From Mucilaginibacter gracilis (GTDB lineage Bacteria > Bacteroidota > Bacteroidia > Sphingobacteriales > Sphingobacteriaceae), in assembly GCF_003633615.1 (NCBI RefSeq), contig NZ_RBKU01000001.1, forward strand, positions 5,580,001-5,644,000: 64,000 nucleotides of DNA, read 5' to 3'. Positions within the stretch are counted from its first letter, which is position 1. Every line of letters begins with the position of its first letter. The translations under genes and the position numbers were made by a program. Positions 57,411 through 64,000 of this stretch are shown here, one piece after another. The notes under the pieces were generated by a model. It was not told where the DNA came from and did no database searches. It saw only the letters and a program-made list of their open reading frames with translations.

Positions 57411-57590
57411 CTAATTATCGTCTCGCTGGTGCTCATCCTTTATGCGCACATAATACAATTTGGAGCATTTAGCACAAAACATCTTCCGTTTAGAAAGTTT
57501 AGGAAACAACGATTTAATCCAACGGCTACGTGGAATTTGGTAATGGAATGAAACATTACACTTCGGGCACAAATAGTGATCTTCGAGCAT
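57411..57590 (-). CDS. small zinc-ribbon protein, 59 aa
   Basis: ATG 57590 opens 59 codons ending in TAG at 57411-57413. The product MLEDHYLCPKCNVSFHYQIP continues RSRWIKSLFPKLSKRKMFCA and KCSKLYYVRIKDEHQR. Two CxxC pairs (C8/C11 and C39/C42) fit a zinc ribbon, and the middle is basic. It is transcribed against its neighbours, which is typical of small accessory genes in such modules. It probably binds nucleic acid or protein through zinc; the partner is unknown. Confidence 0.65.
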   Translation of the reverse strand: MLEDHYLCPKCNVSFHYQIPRSRWIKSLFPKLSKRKMFCAKCSKLYYVRIKDEHQRDDN

Positions 57591-57802
57591 GCAGTAATAA
57601 CTTTAGCTTAATTGGGCGGACCAAATTAAGCTAAATAATTAACACACAGAAATAAAACCCCATCAAACCAATACTAAAAATTAAAATGCTTTTGTTAAAC
57701 GATAATTTCTAAACCATCATTTCATCAAACAAAATAAAATTAACCAAACAAACGCCGCCTAAAAACCGCATTTTTTACCCTCTTTGCCAACTTTAATTAG
57801 CC

Positions 57803-58534
57803 ATGAAAACGCCATTAAGCAATTTTATACCCATAAACCGCAAGCTTTTTAAACACGAATTTTGGGCCGAAAAACGCCAGTATTCCAAATTTGAAGCCTG
57901 GCTTGATTTGATAACGTCGGCAAGGTTTGATAACACCGAGGGCCGGGTGTTAATTGGCAGCAATATTGTGCGATGGAACCGCGGCGAACTACCCGCATCA
58001 ATCCGCTTTTTAATGGAACGCTGGGGCTGGACAAAAAACAAAGTAGAAAGCTTTTTAAAACTGCTTAAAAGCGAACAAATGATAACAACCCGTACAGCCC
58101 CCAACACCACGCAAACCATTATAACCATCTGTAATTATGAAAGTTACAACACCATAAACAAAACCGCCAGCCAGCAAACCGGACACCAGCCGGACACCGA
58201 CCCGACAACTGCCGGACAACAACCGGACGAAACTAATAAAGCCAATAAACAAAAAATAGATAAACAAAGAACAATATACAGGGCCTTTGCCCACCTGGTT
58301 TTGTTTACCGATGAATACGATAAACTAATTGATGCCGGTTACACCGTTAACCACATCAACAAAATTTTAGATGAGGTAGAAAACTATAAAAACAACAAAA
58401 AATACACCTCGCTATACCTCACCGCAAAAAAATGGCTTGAGCGCGAAAATTTGAACCAAACCAACGCCGCCGCCGGGGCAGGCAAAATTGTGCAAATAAC
58501 CAACGCCTTTCAGCAAGCCTTACAGTACCGTTAG
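57803..58534 (+). CDS. phage-type replication protein (DnaD/O-like)
   Basis: A 243-aa protein. The N-terminal part has the replication-protein-O style wHTH: YSKFEAWLDLITSARFD, then RGELPASIRFLMERWGWTKN and KVESFLKLLKSEQMITTR (about residues 27-100), with a middle Q/T-rich linker. The C-terminal part (FTDEYDKLIDAGYTVNHINK, LDEVENYKNNKKYTSLYLTA, KKWLERE) resembles a DnaD-like helicase-loader segment. It likely loads the host replicative helicase at the element's origin. It sits downstream of the wHTH/zinc-ribbon genes and supports a phage/ICE origin for the region. The exact subfamily is uncertain. Confidence 0.7.
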   Translation: MKTPLSNFIPINRKLFKHEFWAEKRQYSKFEAWLDLITSARFDNTEGRVLIGSNIVRWNRGELPASIRFLMERWGWTKNKVESFLKLLKSEQMITTRTAPNTTQTIITICNYESYNTINKTASQQTGHQPDTDPTTAGQQPDETNKANKQKIDKQRTIYRAFAHLVLFTDEYDKLIDAGYTVNHINKILDEVENYKNNKKYTSLYLTAKKWLERENLNQTNAAAGAGKIVQITNAFQQALQYR

Positions 58535-58611
58535 GCCATATCCGGGCAACCACCAGCAACATCAAACCCCATACGTTAAACATTACAATTATTACAACCA
58601 CACGCTAAAAA

Positions 58612-59420
58612 ATGAACCAGCAAGCTGATAGTGCCCCGCAATATACAAGCAATTTGGTGCCAACGGCATCGGCAACAGCCATGGCGCAATTGTTAAATTC
58701 GCCCCTGGCCATACAGGCTACGCCACAACAGTTAGAGTACACCCTGGCGCAGGCAATGGCCAAAGCCTTTGCCGATATGGGCATTAACACCACCGACCGT
58801 AACGACGAGATTACCTACCTGGTACAAAACATGCCCGCCGAAGTACTGCGCACCCTGCCCAACATCCGCCTAAGCGAAATACCCGTTGCCATAAACCGCG
58901 GCATATTGCGCCAGTTTGGTAACTTTTTTGGCCTTAACGTAGCCACATTTATGCATTTTTTAATGGCCCATTACCAAAGCGAGCAACGCCTAAACGCCAT
59001 AAAGGCACACAGCGCGGCACTGGCCAGTCAGGCCCCAAAACCAGTGCCCAGTGCCCAACAAATAAAGCAAAACCGCATTAGCCGCATAGCAACCGCCTTT
59101 TACCAGTACAAAACCACCGGCTATTATAACGACTATGGCAGCCTGGTATTTGATAACATAAACGCAATGGGCAAAATACCCTTTACCCCCAGCAAGAAGC
59201 CGGCATATTGCAGCAAGCCCGCCAAAACATGATAAACCGCTACAGCCGCGTATCGCTTTACGCCGACGAACGCGCCGGCCTGCGCTCAACCCTCAACAAA
59301 ATTATAAACGGCGAGGCCCCAAACCTCATCCTCACCGAAGCCAAACGCATCACCCTATTCCAATTATTCGACCTCCTGATTAACCAAAACACCGATATTT
59401 TAGATTGGCTGCACCAGTGA
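58612..59420 (+). pseudogene. frameshifted accessory protein, about 268 aa if restored
   Basis: Frame 1 (58612-59232) encodes a Q/A-rich N-terminus and a helical centre (LRTLPNIRLSEIPVAINRGI, FGLNVATFMHFLMAHYQSEQ). It then runs through PFTPSKKPAYC to a stop. Frame 3 from about 59187 continues naturally as PQQEAGILQQARQNMINRYS and ends IDWL-type text NTDILDWLHQ. The switch point is the five-C run at 59186-59190; one missing C restores PFTPQQEAGILQQA. So the gene is broken by a 1-bp deletion, or read by a -1 shift. It follows the replication gene by 77 bp. Unrecognised family. Confidence 0.6.
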
Positions 59421-59457
59421 GGCGAAGAGGGCGTTGAAGTTTCTATAATTATTTCCC

Positions 59458-59513
59458 CCGCCCGTTTAGGCGTCCACGCCTGAACACAAACGGTTTGCAG
59501 CGTCCACGCTGCC
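59458..59513 (+). repeat. family F two-hairpin repeat, unit 1
   Basis: GTTTAGGCG-4 nt-CGCCTGAAC (one mismatch) and GCAGCGTCCACGCTGC are the two hairpins, joined by ACAAACGGTTT. First of three tandem units after the frameshifted gene. Confidence 0.82.
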
Positions 59514-59541
59514 CACCTTAAACCATAATCCCTTGCACCCC

Positions 59542-59600
59542 CGCGCCCGTTTAGGCGTCCACGCCTAAACAAAAACGGTTCGCAGCGTCCACGCTGCAAA
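59542..59600 (+). repeat. family F two-hairpin repeat, unit 2
   Basis: GTTTAGGCG-4 nt-CGCCTAAAC and GCAGCGTCCACGCTGC are perfect hairpins. The units are separated by CCATAATCCCTTGCACCCC, which is also repeated. Confidence 0.85.
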
Positions 59601-59637
59601 CCCCAAACCATAATCCCTTGCACCCCGTGAGCGCCCC

Positions 59638-59696
59638 CCGCCCGTTTAGGCGTCCACGCCTAAACAAAAACAGTTTGCAGCGTCCACGCTGCAAAC
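59638..59696 (+). repeat. family F two-hairpin repeat, unit 3
   Basis: Same two perfect hairpins as unit 2, linker ACAAAAACAGTTT. The three units lie at a period of about 90 bp within 59421-59863. Confidence 0.85.
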
Positions 59697-59863
59697 CTTA
59701 AACCATATCCCCCACTTCGTGTTCAAAATTAAATACACGGTGTAGCAAAAATTAATTTTTAGTTAAATTACAACACCTGAAAAACAGGGTTTTAAGCGCA
59801 TTTGGTTAAATGGCACACCTATTGTTTAATAAATTGCATAACAACAAAAAAACTCTACGATTT

Positions 59864-60175
59864 ATGAAAACTTACAACGAACACGACAGCGTAATTTACA
59901 CCGATGCGGCAGGTAACATGATAGACACTTTTGTTGTTTACGAAACCGACCCGCAAAGCGGCCTTACCCATATTAACCATATGGATTTGCTGGTGCCCTT
60001 AAAAGCCTTGAAATTACACCCAAAATCGTTAGAGTCCAACCATTTGCCGGTGCGCGATGCGTTTAGTTTTGAGATACTAAAAAAATTAAAAGCCAAATAC
60101 ACCGATAACGATACCGAAATCAAAACCAAAATAATGAACCGCCCCGCCATGACAATTTATTCGCAAGCATCATAA
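59864..60175 (+). CDS. hypothetical protein, 103 aa
   Basis: Unrecognised. A soluble protein with an N-terminal beta-rich half (MKTYNEHDSVIYTDAAGNMI, then DTFVVYETDPQSGLTHINHM) and a basic helical end (FEILKKLKAKYTDNDTEIKT). The N-terminal half resembles small SH3-like beta folds, but no family is certain. The frame is open from 59810; ATG 59864 is preferred because the extra residues are not protein-like. A terminator follows. Single gene with normal composition. Confidence 0.65.
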   Translation: MKTYNEHDSVIYTDAAGNMIDTFVVYETDPQSGLTHINHMDLLVPLKALKLHPKSLESNHLPVRDAFSFEILKKLKAKYTDNDTEIKTKIMNRPAMTIYSQAS

Positions 60176-60200
60176 GTACACGCCTAATATATATATCCCC

Positions 60201-60236
60201 AAAAGGCTTCACCATTAATTTGGCGAAGCCTTTTTA
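60201..60236 (+). terminator. terminator after the 103-aa gene
   Basis: AAAAGGCTTC and GAAGCCTTTT form a 10-bp perfect stem with a T-run tail, 25 bp after the stop codon at 60175. Confidence 0.85.
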
Positions 60237-60330
60237 TTGAGCCCAGCACCGGCGCGGCTTAGTGCTACTACTATGATGTTAATAGTGTACTGATAGATAG
60301 TGTTTAGAAGAAAAACGCCAATTCACCACG

Positions 60331-60426
60331 TCAATTGCGAGGTACTAAGCAATCTCTAAACTATACAAAGCTACTCTGTAAGTCCGTTTGTCCTGCGTAG
60401 AGATTGCTTCGTACCTCGCAATAACG
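60331..60426. repeat. family C repeat, CAATCTC subtype
   Basis: CAATTGCGAGGTACTAAGCA with ATCTCTAAACTATACAAAGC at the left; GTAGAGATTGCTTCGTACCT with CGCAATAACG at the right. Inverted ends as in the other family C copies. Confidence 0.75.
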
Positions 60427-60568
60427 TTTTTAATAAGGGTGTCATTCTGAGCGACAGTCGAAGAAGGGAGCGCAGAGGCCAAGCAGCTATACAGAGTAGA
60501 TATGATTAAATGGCGAGTGCATTTTGAGTCGCGCAAAGAGGCCACCGCTCCGTCCTTCGACTGTCGCT

Positions 60569-60755
60569 ACCCATGACGTTTTTAATTCCCCTCTCGAGAG
60601 TGGGCGGGTTGAAACGTGTAGTGGCCGGGGTGTGTTGTACGCCAGGCATTTCGAAAATAACACACCCCTCCGCCCCTCTCGAGAGGGGAATGGCACAAGC
60701 CAACGCTCTTTCGAACATCAGTTCACTTTCATAGGCCACAGGATTCTATTACTCG
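60569..60755. repeat. family D composite repeat, copy 3
   Basis: TACCCATGACGTTTTTAATT, CCCCTCTCGAGAGTGGGCGG, GGGGTGTGTTGTACGCCAGG, AACACACCCCTCC and CCCTCTCGAGAGGGGAATGG occur in the same order as copies at 25599 and 50041. Apparent peptides read through these copies are artefacts of the shared DNA. Confidence 0.82.
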
Positions 60756-60852
60756 CGATAAACGCAGGGGATTGATGTTTTTAAACAGCCTTTTATACAA
60801 AAAATAATAAGCTAACTTTTCACTCAACGCTTAGTACTTTTAACTTACCACC

Positions 60853-61152
60853 TTACTTGCCAAACTGGGCAATAACCCTTTGCAGTTCGCTGGCCTGCAT
60901 TACGCCGCTTTGTCGCCATTTGCTTTGTCCGTTTTTAAACAGCATCAGCGTAGGCACACTTTGCACCTTGTAGGCACCGGCCACCGCCGGGTTTTTGTCA
61001 ATATCAATTTTCAGGATGGTTATTGTATCGCCAAGAGCATCTTTAAGTTGCTTTAAAATAGGTGGCATGGCCTTACACGGCCCGCACCACTCTGCCGAAA
61101 AATCAATAAGTACCGGCTTGTCAGATTGTATCAGTTCAGCAAAACTTGCCAT
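60853..61152 (-). CDS. thioredoxin
   Basis: A 99-aa classical cytoplasmic thioredoxin. The fold elements are PVLIDFSAEWCGPCKAMPP (about residues 13-31) with the CGPC active site, ITILKIDIDKNPAVAGAYKV, and the cis-Pro loop VQSVPTLMLFKNGQ. Length and order are standard. It reduces disulfides in cytoplasmic enzymes using thioredoxin reductase, which is not in this window. Single gene. Confidence 0.94.
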   Translation of the reverse strand: MASFAELIQSDKPVLIDFSAEWCGPCKAMPPILKQLKDALGDTITILKIDIDKNPAVAGAYKVQSVPTLMLFKNGQSKWRQSGVMQASELQRVIAQFGK

Positions 61153-61234
61153 GGTTTTATAGTTTATAAACCTTTAACGCTTGGGGTAGTTAATTGGTTT
61201 GCGCCCGGGTTTATTTAATTGGCACCATGGGGCT

Positions 61235-61438
61235 TTACCCGGCGGCAGGTGGCTCAACAAGTTCGTATCCGGTAAACGTCCAAACGGCTTTACCTTTTTC
61301 TTGCGTTTTAACATAGTTAACCCGGTAAGTAGTATTGGGCACCATAGTAAACTGAAAGGTAAGCGTAGTTGCTGCAGCATCCTTAGGGATAAAGCCAGGC
61401 AACAACTGATCGGCCAAAAAAGCGATAGGGTTTGACAT
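61235..61438 (-). CDS. hypothetical protein, 67 aa
   Basis: Unrecognised small protein: MSNPIAFLADQLLPGFIPKD, AAATTLTFQFTMVPNTTYRV, NYVKTQEKGKAVWTFTGYEL and a proline end. Alternating strands suggest a small beta fold. No signal peptide or catalytic motif. It lies 82 bp upstream of the thioredoxin gene in the same direction and may be cotranscribed. Real coding is supported by composition and position, but no family or function can be given. Confidence 0.45.
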   Translation of the reverse strand: MSNPIAFLADQLLPGFIPKDAAATTLTFQFTMVPNTTYRVNYVKTQEKGKAVWTFTGYELVEPPAAG

Positions 61439-61485
61439 CGGGAATTAAGATTTTTAGAGGCTCTTTAAAAAATACCCAAACGAGC

Positions 61486-61580
61486 GTCGTTGCGAGGTAC
61501 AAAGCAATCTCTAAGCAGGAGAAACGGACTTACAGAGCCGCTCTGTATAGTTTAAAGATTGCTTCGTACCTCGCAATGAC
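61486..61580. repeat. family C repeat, CAATCTC subtype
   Basis: GTCGTTGCGAGGTACAAAGC and AATCTCTAAGCAGGAG at the left; AAAGATTGCTTCGTACCTCG with CAATGACG at the right. Inverted ends. Confidence 0.75.
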
Positions 61581-61708
61581 GCGGGGAATTGATATTTTTA
61601 TTCTTTATAATTATTTGTGAATGAAATTTAAACAGCATATTACAAAATAACGCACCAAGCTACCCCATAACAGCACAAAAAGCAATATAAAAAGCTATTG
61701 ATATTACA

Positions 61709-63256
61709 CTAATACCGCTTTTTGGTGAGCAAATAAACCAAAACAAGCCCCATAAAAACAGCTATAGCAATGGCCCATTTTAAAAGCGTTGCCAAATTTA
61801 GTGTTTTAGGCTTATCCTCGTCGTTAGCCAGGTATATGGTACTTAAATCGGCAAAGGGGTTATTATCGGTATCAAACCTCATCTGCGTGTAATTTGATGG
61901 CGGCGGCAGTACTATGTTGCGCTGCGGCGGCGCGGCATCGGCAAGTTTAGGCGTTGGCGCGCCTGGGGGTGCAAACTTAACCACCTTGGGTTGTGCAAGT
62001 TCCTTAACCACCTCGGGCTCAACTGCGGCAATGGGCGTTTGTGCTTCGGGCTCGGGCAAGGGCTGCGCGGCAAGCAAGCTTGCAGTACGGGCAGTTAAAA
62101 TAGGCTCATCCGGGTCGCTGCGCATACTGCGCCATGGCGCGGCAGGAGGCACAATTGGCGGACCTGGCACAGGCTCGGGCATTGTTGCAGCAGGGGGTGT
62201 TACCGCGCCGGGCAATGCCGGCTCGGGCCTGGTAAGCTGCGGCGGTAAAGGCGCAACAGGCGCAGTTTTACTTTCGGGAGGGGTATTTACAGGTGCCGGT
62301 TTAAAGGGCTTGGCTGTAAGCACCATTGGTTTAACATCAACCCTTGGCGGCGAATAAGTAACCTTTAATGGCGAAAACTCCTGAGGCACTTCGGGTATTT
62401 TAGCTGGCGGCAGGGGCGCTTTTTCGGGCTCGGGTGTAGCAGCAGTTAGGGTGCCGGTGCTTTCGCTGGCAAATGGGTTGCTGTTTAAAAGGTTGTTGCC
62501 GGTACTGGCTGCGGCAGCATTGGCCCTTTTGGTATTGGCAGGCAAAAAATCGGCCTCCCTAAAAAACCTGTTCTCGTACTCTAATTCTTCTGCCGGTATG
62601 GTTTTGTTTTTAAAGGGCAAAAAATCATCTTCCTTTAAAAAATTATCGCTGTTTAGCTCGGTTTGCGCTTCCTCGGCTTTAGCTTTAAGGGGCGCAAAAT
62701 ATTCGGGTTTTAAATTAACATTACTGTTGTTTGACCTGGCCTGTAGTGGATTTTTAATTTTAAAAGGCAAAAAGTCGCTATCATCATTACTGTTAGCTGC
62801 AGGGGTAGCATCGGTTTCTGCAGTTAGCGGCGGCTCGGCCAATTGCTGCGGCCCCACTCCAGGCGTAAGCGATGGTGCCGCCGAAGGCGCATCGTACAAA
62901 CCAAGCCGGGCAACCGGGGCAAGCGCAGGTGCAGCCATAGGTATAATTGGCGGCTCGCCCTTAACGCCGCGTTTATAGGCAATATGGCTTTGCCATTTTC
63001 CGGCTAAACGGGCTTCAATTTTTTTACCCTCAACGGGGTAAAGGCCGTTTAAAAGCTGCCATCCCAAAAAGTCGTATTTGCCGTCGGTAACTATCAGCCC
63101 CTGGGCCACCAAATAATCAAGCTGAGCTTTAAAATTTTTACGTTTTTCCTGGGTATCAAGTTCCTGGTCAAAAGCAGGTTTTATATCCACCATTTTATCA
63201 ATGGCGTTGCTTTGCTGCAAAACATCAAGTATGTTTATATATAATTGCTTATCCAT
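61709..63256 (-). CDS. membrane-anchored protein with proline/alanine-rich low-complexity region
   Basis: A 515-aa protein. The N-terminal 95 residues (MDKQLYINILDVLQQSNAID, DYLVAQGLIVTDGKYDFLGW) look like a small folded domain with a winged-helix-like pattern. Then follow about 370 residues of low complexity with repeated short motifs such as SDFLPFKIKNPL, DDFLPFKNKTIP and ADFLPANTKR, and long P/A/E-rich stretches. One C-terminal membrane helix (WAIAIAVFMGLVLVYLLTKK) anchors it. The longer frame to 63286 adds ten residues; ATG 63256 is preferred. No catalytic motif. The repeated FLPxK motifs may be docking sites. Unrecognised. Confidence 0.65.
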   Translation of the reverse strand: MDKQLYINILDVLQQSNAIDKMVDIKPAFDQELDTQEKRKNFKAQLDYLVAQGLIVTDGKYDFLGWQLLNGLYPVEGKKIEARLAGKWQSHIAYKRGVKGEPPIIPMAAPALAPVARLGLYDAPSAAPSLTPGVGPQQLAEPPLTAETDATPAANSNDDSDFLPFKIKNPLQARSNNSNVNLKPEYFAPLKAKAEEAQTELNSDNFLKEDDFLPFKNKTIPAEELEYENRFFREADFLPANTKRANAAAASTGNNLLNSNPFASESTGTLTAATPEPEKAPLPPAKIPEVPQEFSPLKVTYSPPRVDVKPMVLTAKPFKPAPVNTPPESKTAPVAPLPPQLTRPEPALPGAVTPPAATMPEPVPGPPIVPPAAPWRSMRSDPDEPILTARTASLLAAQPLPEPEAQTPIAAVEPEVVKELAQPKVVKFAPPGAPTPKLADAAPPQRNIVLPPPSNYTQMRFDTDNNPFADLSTIYLANDEDKPKTLNLATLLKWAIAIAVFMGLVLVYLLTKKRY

Positions 63257-63410
63257 AAATGATAAAACAGGGCAACGCTTTGCCAAATGTTATATAAAAA
63301 TAGCTAATATACGTATTTTTTAACTATTAAGGATTTGTTTTTTATTTCACCAACGCGGCTCACAAAGCGGCCTTATGCCTTTTTTACATACCAACCATAA
63401 AAATAAACCG

Positions 63411-63800
63411 TTATGGGCCCACAGTAACAGGCGCATCAACCTTAAGCGCATCAACCACTTTAAACCGTTTAACCAGCATGGTGTAATGCGTTCCGTTTAA
63501 TTTATAAACCGGCATTTTATCGGTGCTGCCTAAGCGCACAACGGGCATGCGGCTGTAAACAACCTCGGCGTTATCAAAATTAATGGTGTTGCTGGGCAGT
63601 GCAGCAGTTGGCGGCAATGCCAAATAATCGGCAATACTTGGCGATGGGTTAGTTAACAGCAAACTGTTAAGGTTTGGGGCACTTTTTAAACCTTGCAACT
63701 TAAAATTTTGCACTTTATTTTGCAACAGGTTGGGCGTTACTTGTGCAGTTGCACCTAACCCCAAACTAACCGAAATAAGGGTAAAAAAAATAATTTTCAT
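63411..63800 (-). CDS. secreted hypothetical protein, 129 aa
   Basis: An unrecognised secreted protein. A signal peptide (MKIIFFTLISVSLGLGATAQ) is followed by TPNLLQNKVQNFKLQGLKSA, a middle part LALPPTAALPSNTINFDNAE and a short C-terminal beta part (YSRMPVVRLGSTDKMPVYKL, then NGTHYTMLVKRF). No lipobox or membrane helix is seen. It lies 154 bp upstream of the membrane-anchored gene in the same direction; cotranscription is possible. Function unknown. Confidence 0.65.
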   Translation of the reverse strand: MKIIFFTLISVSLGLGATAQVTPNLLQNKVQNFKLQGLKSAPNLNSLLLTNPSPSIADYLALPPTAALPSNTINFDNAEVVYSRMPVVRLGSTDKMPVYKLNGTHYTMLVKRFKVVDALKVDAPVTVGP

Positions 63801-63938
63801 GGCTTATTGTAAACTTACAATTAAAGTTAGCATTTTAACTTTACGCATGCAAATTTTCTTTAAAATTAACAGTTTGGCGCATGCAGTACATGGCCTACGC
63901 AACCTGTGTTAAATTAATGTTTCGGCAAAAAAAATAAT

Positions 63939-64000
63939 TTATTTAACGGCGCGCACCAAGTGCATGGAGTAAAATGTTTTTGGGCCACCTTTTTCAACCT
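63939..64000 (-). CDS. C-terminal end of a gene cut by the right window edge
   Basis: Reading the minus strand from the edge, the frame VEKGGPKTFYSMHLVRAVK ends in TAA at 63939-63941. The sequence is typical of a soluble protein end and has no frameshift in the visible 19 residues. Only the tail is in the window, so no family can be assigned. Confidence 0.5.
   Translation of the reverse strand, partial: VEKGGPKTFYSMHLVRAVK

Noticed and set aside
60506..60739. Frames reading SRGAEGCVIFEMPGVQHTPA in family D copies
   Set aside because: The same peptide appears at 25.6, 50.1 and 60.6 kb because the DNA repeat is shared; there is no conserved start, and the DNA is palindromic.
62451..62978. Plus-strand open frame (175 aa) opposite the low-complexity protein
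   Set aside because: Its Ala/Ser/Gly-rich sequence is the complement of the proline-rich region of the real gene; the minus-strand frame has a membrane anchor and an ordered N-terminal domain.
1..64000. tRNA and rRNA genes
   Set aside because: No cloverleaf with a GTTCRANNC T-loop or rRNA-like conserved stretches was found by reading the intergenic regions on both strands. This was by eye; a tRNAscan/Infernal run would settle it.

Overview
The window looks like chromosome from a Bacteroidota species of the Sphingobacteriaceae, most likely Mucilaginibacter or a close relative. This is judged from protein content and not from any search. Pointers are a type IX secretion C-terminal domain on a gliding-type adhesin (50486-52693), TlpA reductases with a DUF4369-like N-terminus, a short-form AMP nucleosidase, DUF3570/DUF4266 proteins, UMF1-type MFS, many hybrid PAS kinases, and starts that mostly lack a Shine-Dalgarno sequence. 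No rRNA, tRNA or CRISPR array was seen.

Layout. 0-5.8 kb: a MocA-like nucleotidyltransferase/XdhC pair, a GNAT acetyltransferase, a two-gene unknown operon with a 44-aa basic protein, a WalJ-type metallo-beta-lactamase-fold protein and YceH. 5.8-7.2 kb: an AT-rich three-gene operon read as a toxin-antitoxin-chaperone (TAC) module: RelE/HigB-like toxin, XRE antitoxin with C-terminal tail, and SecB-like chaperone. 7.4-13.3 kb: DoxX-like protein, zinc alcohol dehydrogenase, a MITE-like palindrome and a giant CheB-CheR-PAS-histidine kinase. 13.3-17.9 kb: an accessory stretch of six AT-rich single genes, each with a ~100-bp multi-hairpin element close to its stop codon. 18-25.4 kb: esterase, TPR receptor with an orphan H-box, an extracytoplasmic flavinylation-type operon (ApbE, DUF4266, DUF3570, thioredoxin-like) and a GAF kinase. 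25.9-33.9 kb: MFS, YtxH, secreted and TPR proteins, TlpA, STM3941-like and VOC proteins. 34-35 kb: a possible structured RNA and three tiny genes. 35-45 kb: TruC-like synthase, two large sensor kinases, 2OG-Fe(II) oxygenase, DUF4268, DUF481-like and VOC proteins. 45.6-49.8 kb: tig-clpP-clpX, the protein quality-control cluster. 50-55 kb: T9SS adhesin, AMP nucleosidase, lspA. 55.4-59.4 kb: a phage/ICE-like control and replication module with an S24 repressor, wHTH protein, zinc ribbon and primosome-like protein, plus one frameshifted gene. 59.8-64 kb: small proteins, thioredoxin, a membrane-anchored low-complexity protein and the edge of another gene.

The most striking genome-scale property is the density of short structured intergenic repeats. 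At least seven families (here named A-G) occupy many of the spaces between genes. Family A folds as three hairpins closed by a terminal stem and sits next to stop codons. Family F shows compensatory stem changes. Families C and D form composite blocks around tig-clpP-clpX and elsewhere. Family E consists of 7-8-mer arrays whose two arms are mutually inverted. The best candidates for an under-described system are the TAC operon and the cassette-like array with family A elements.
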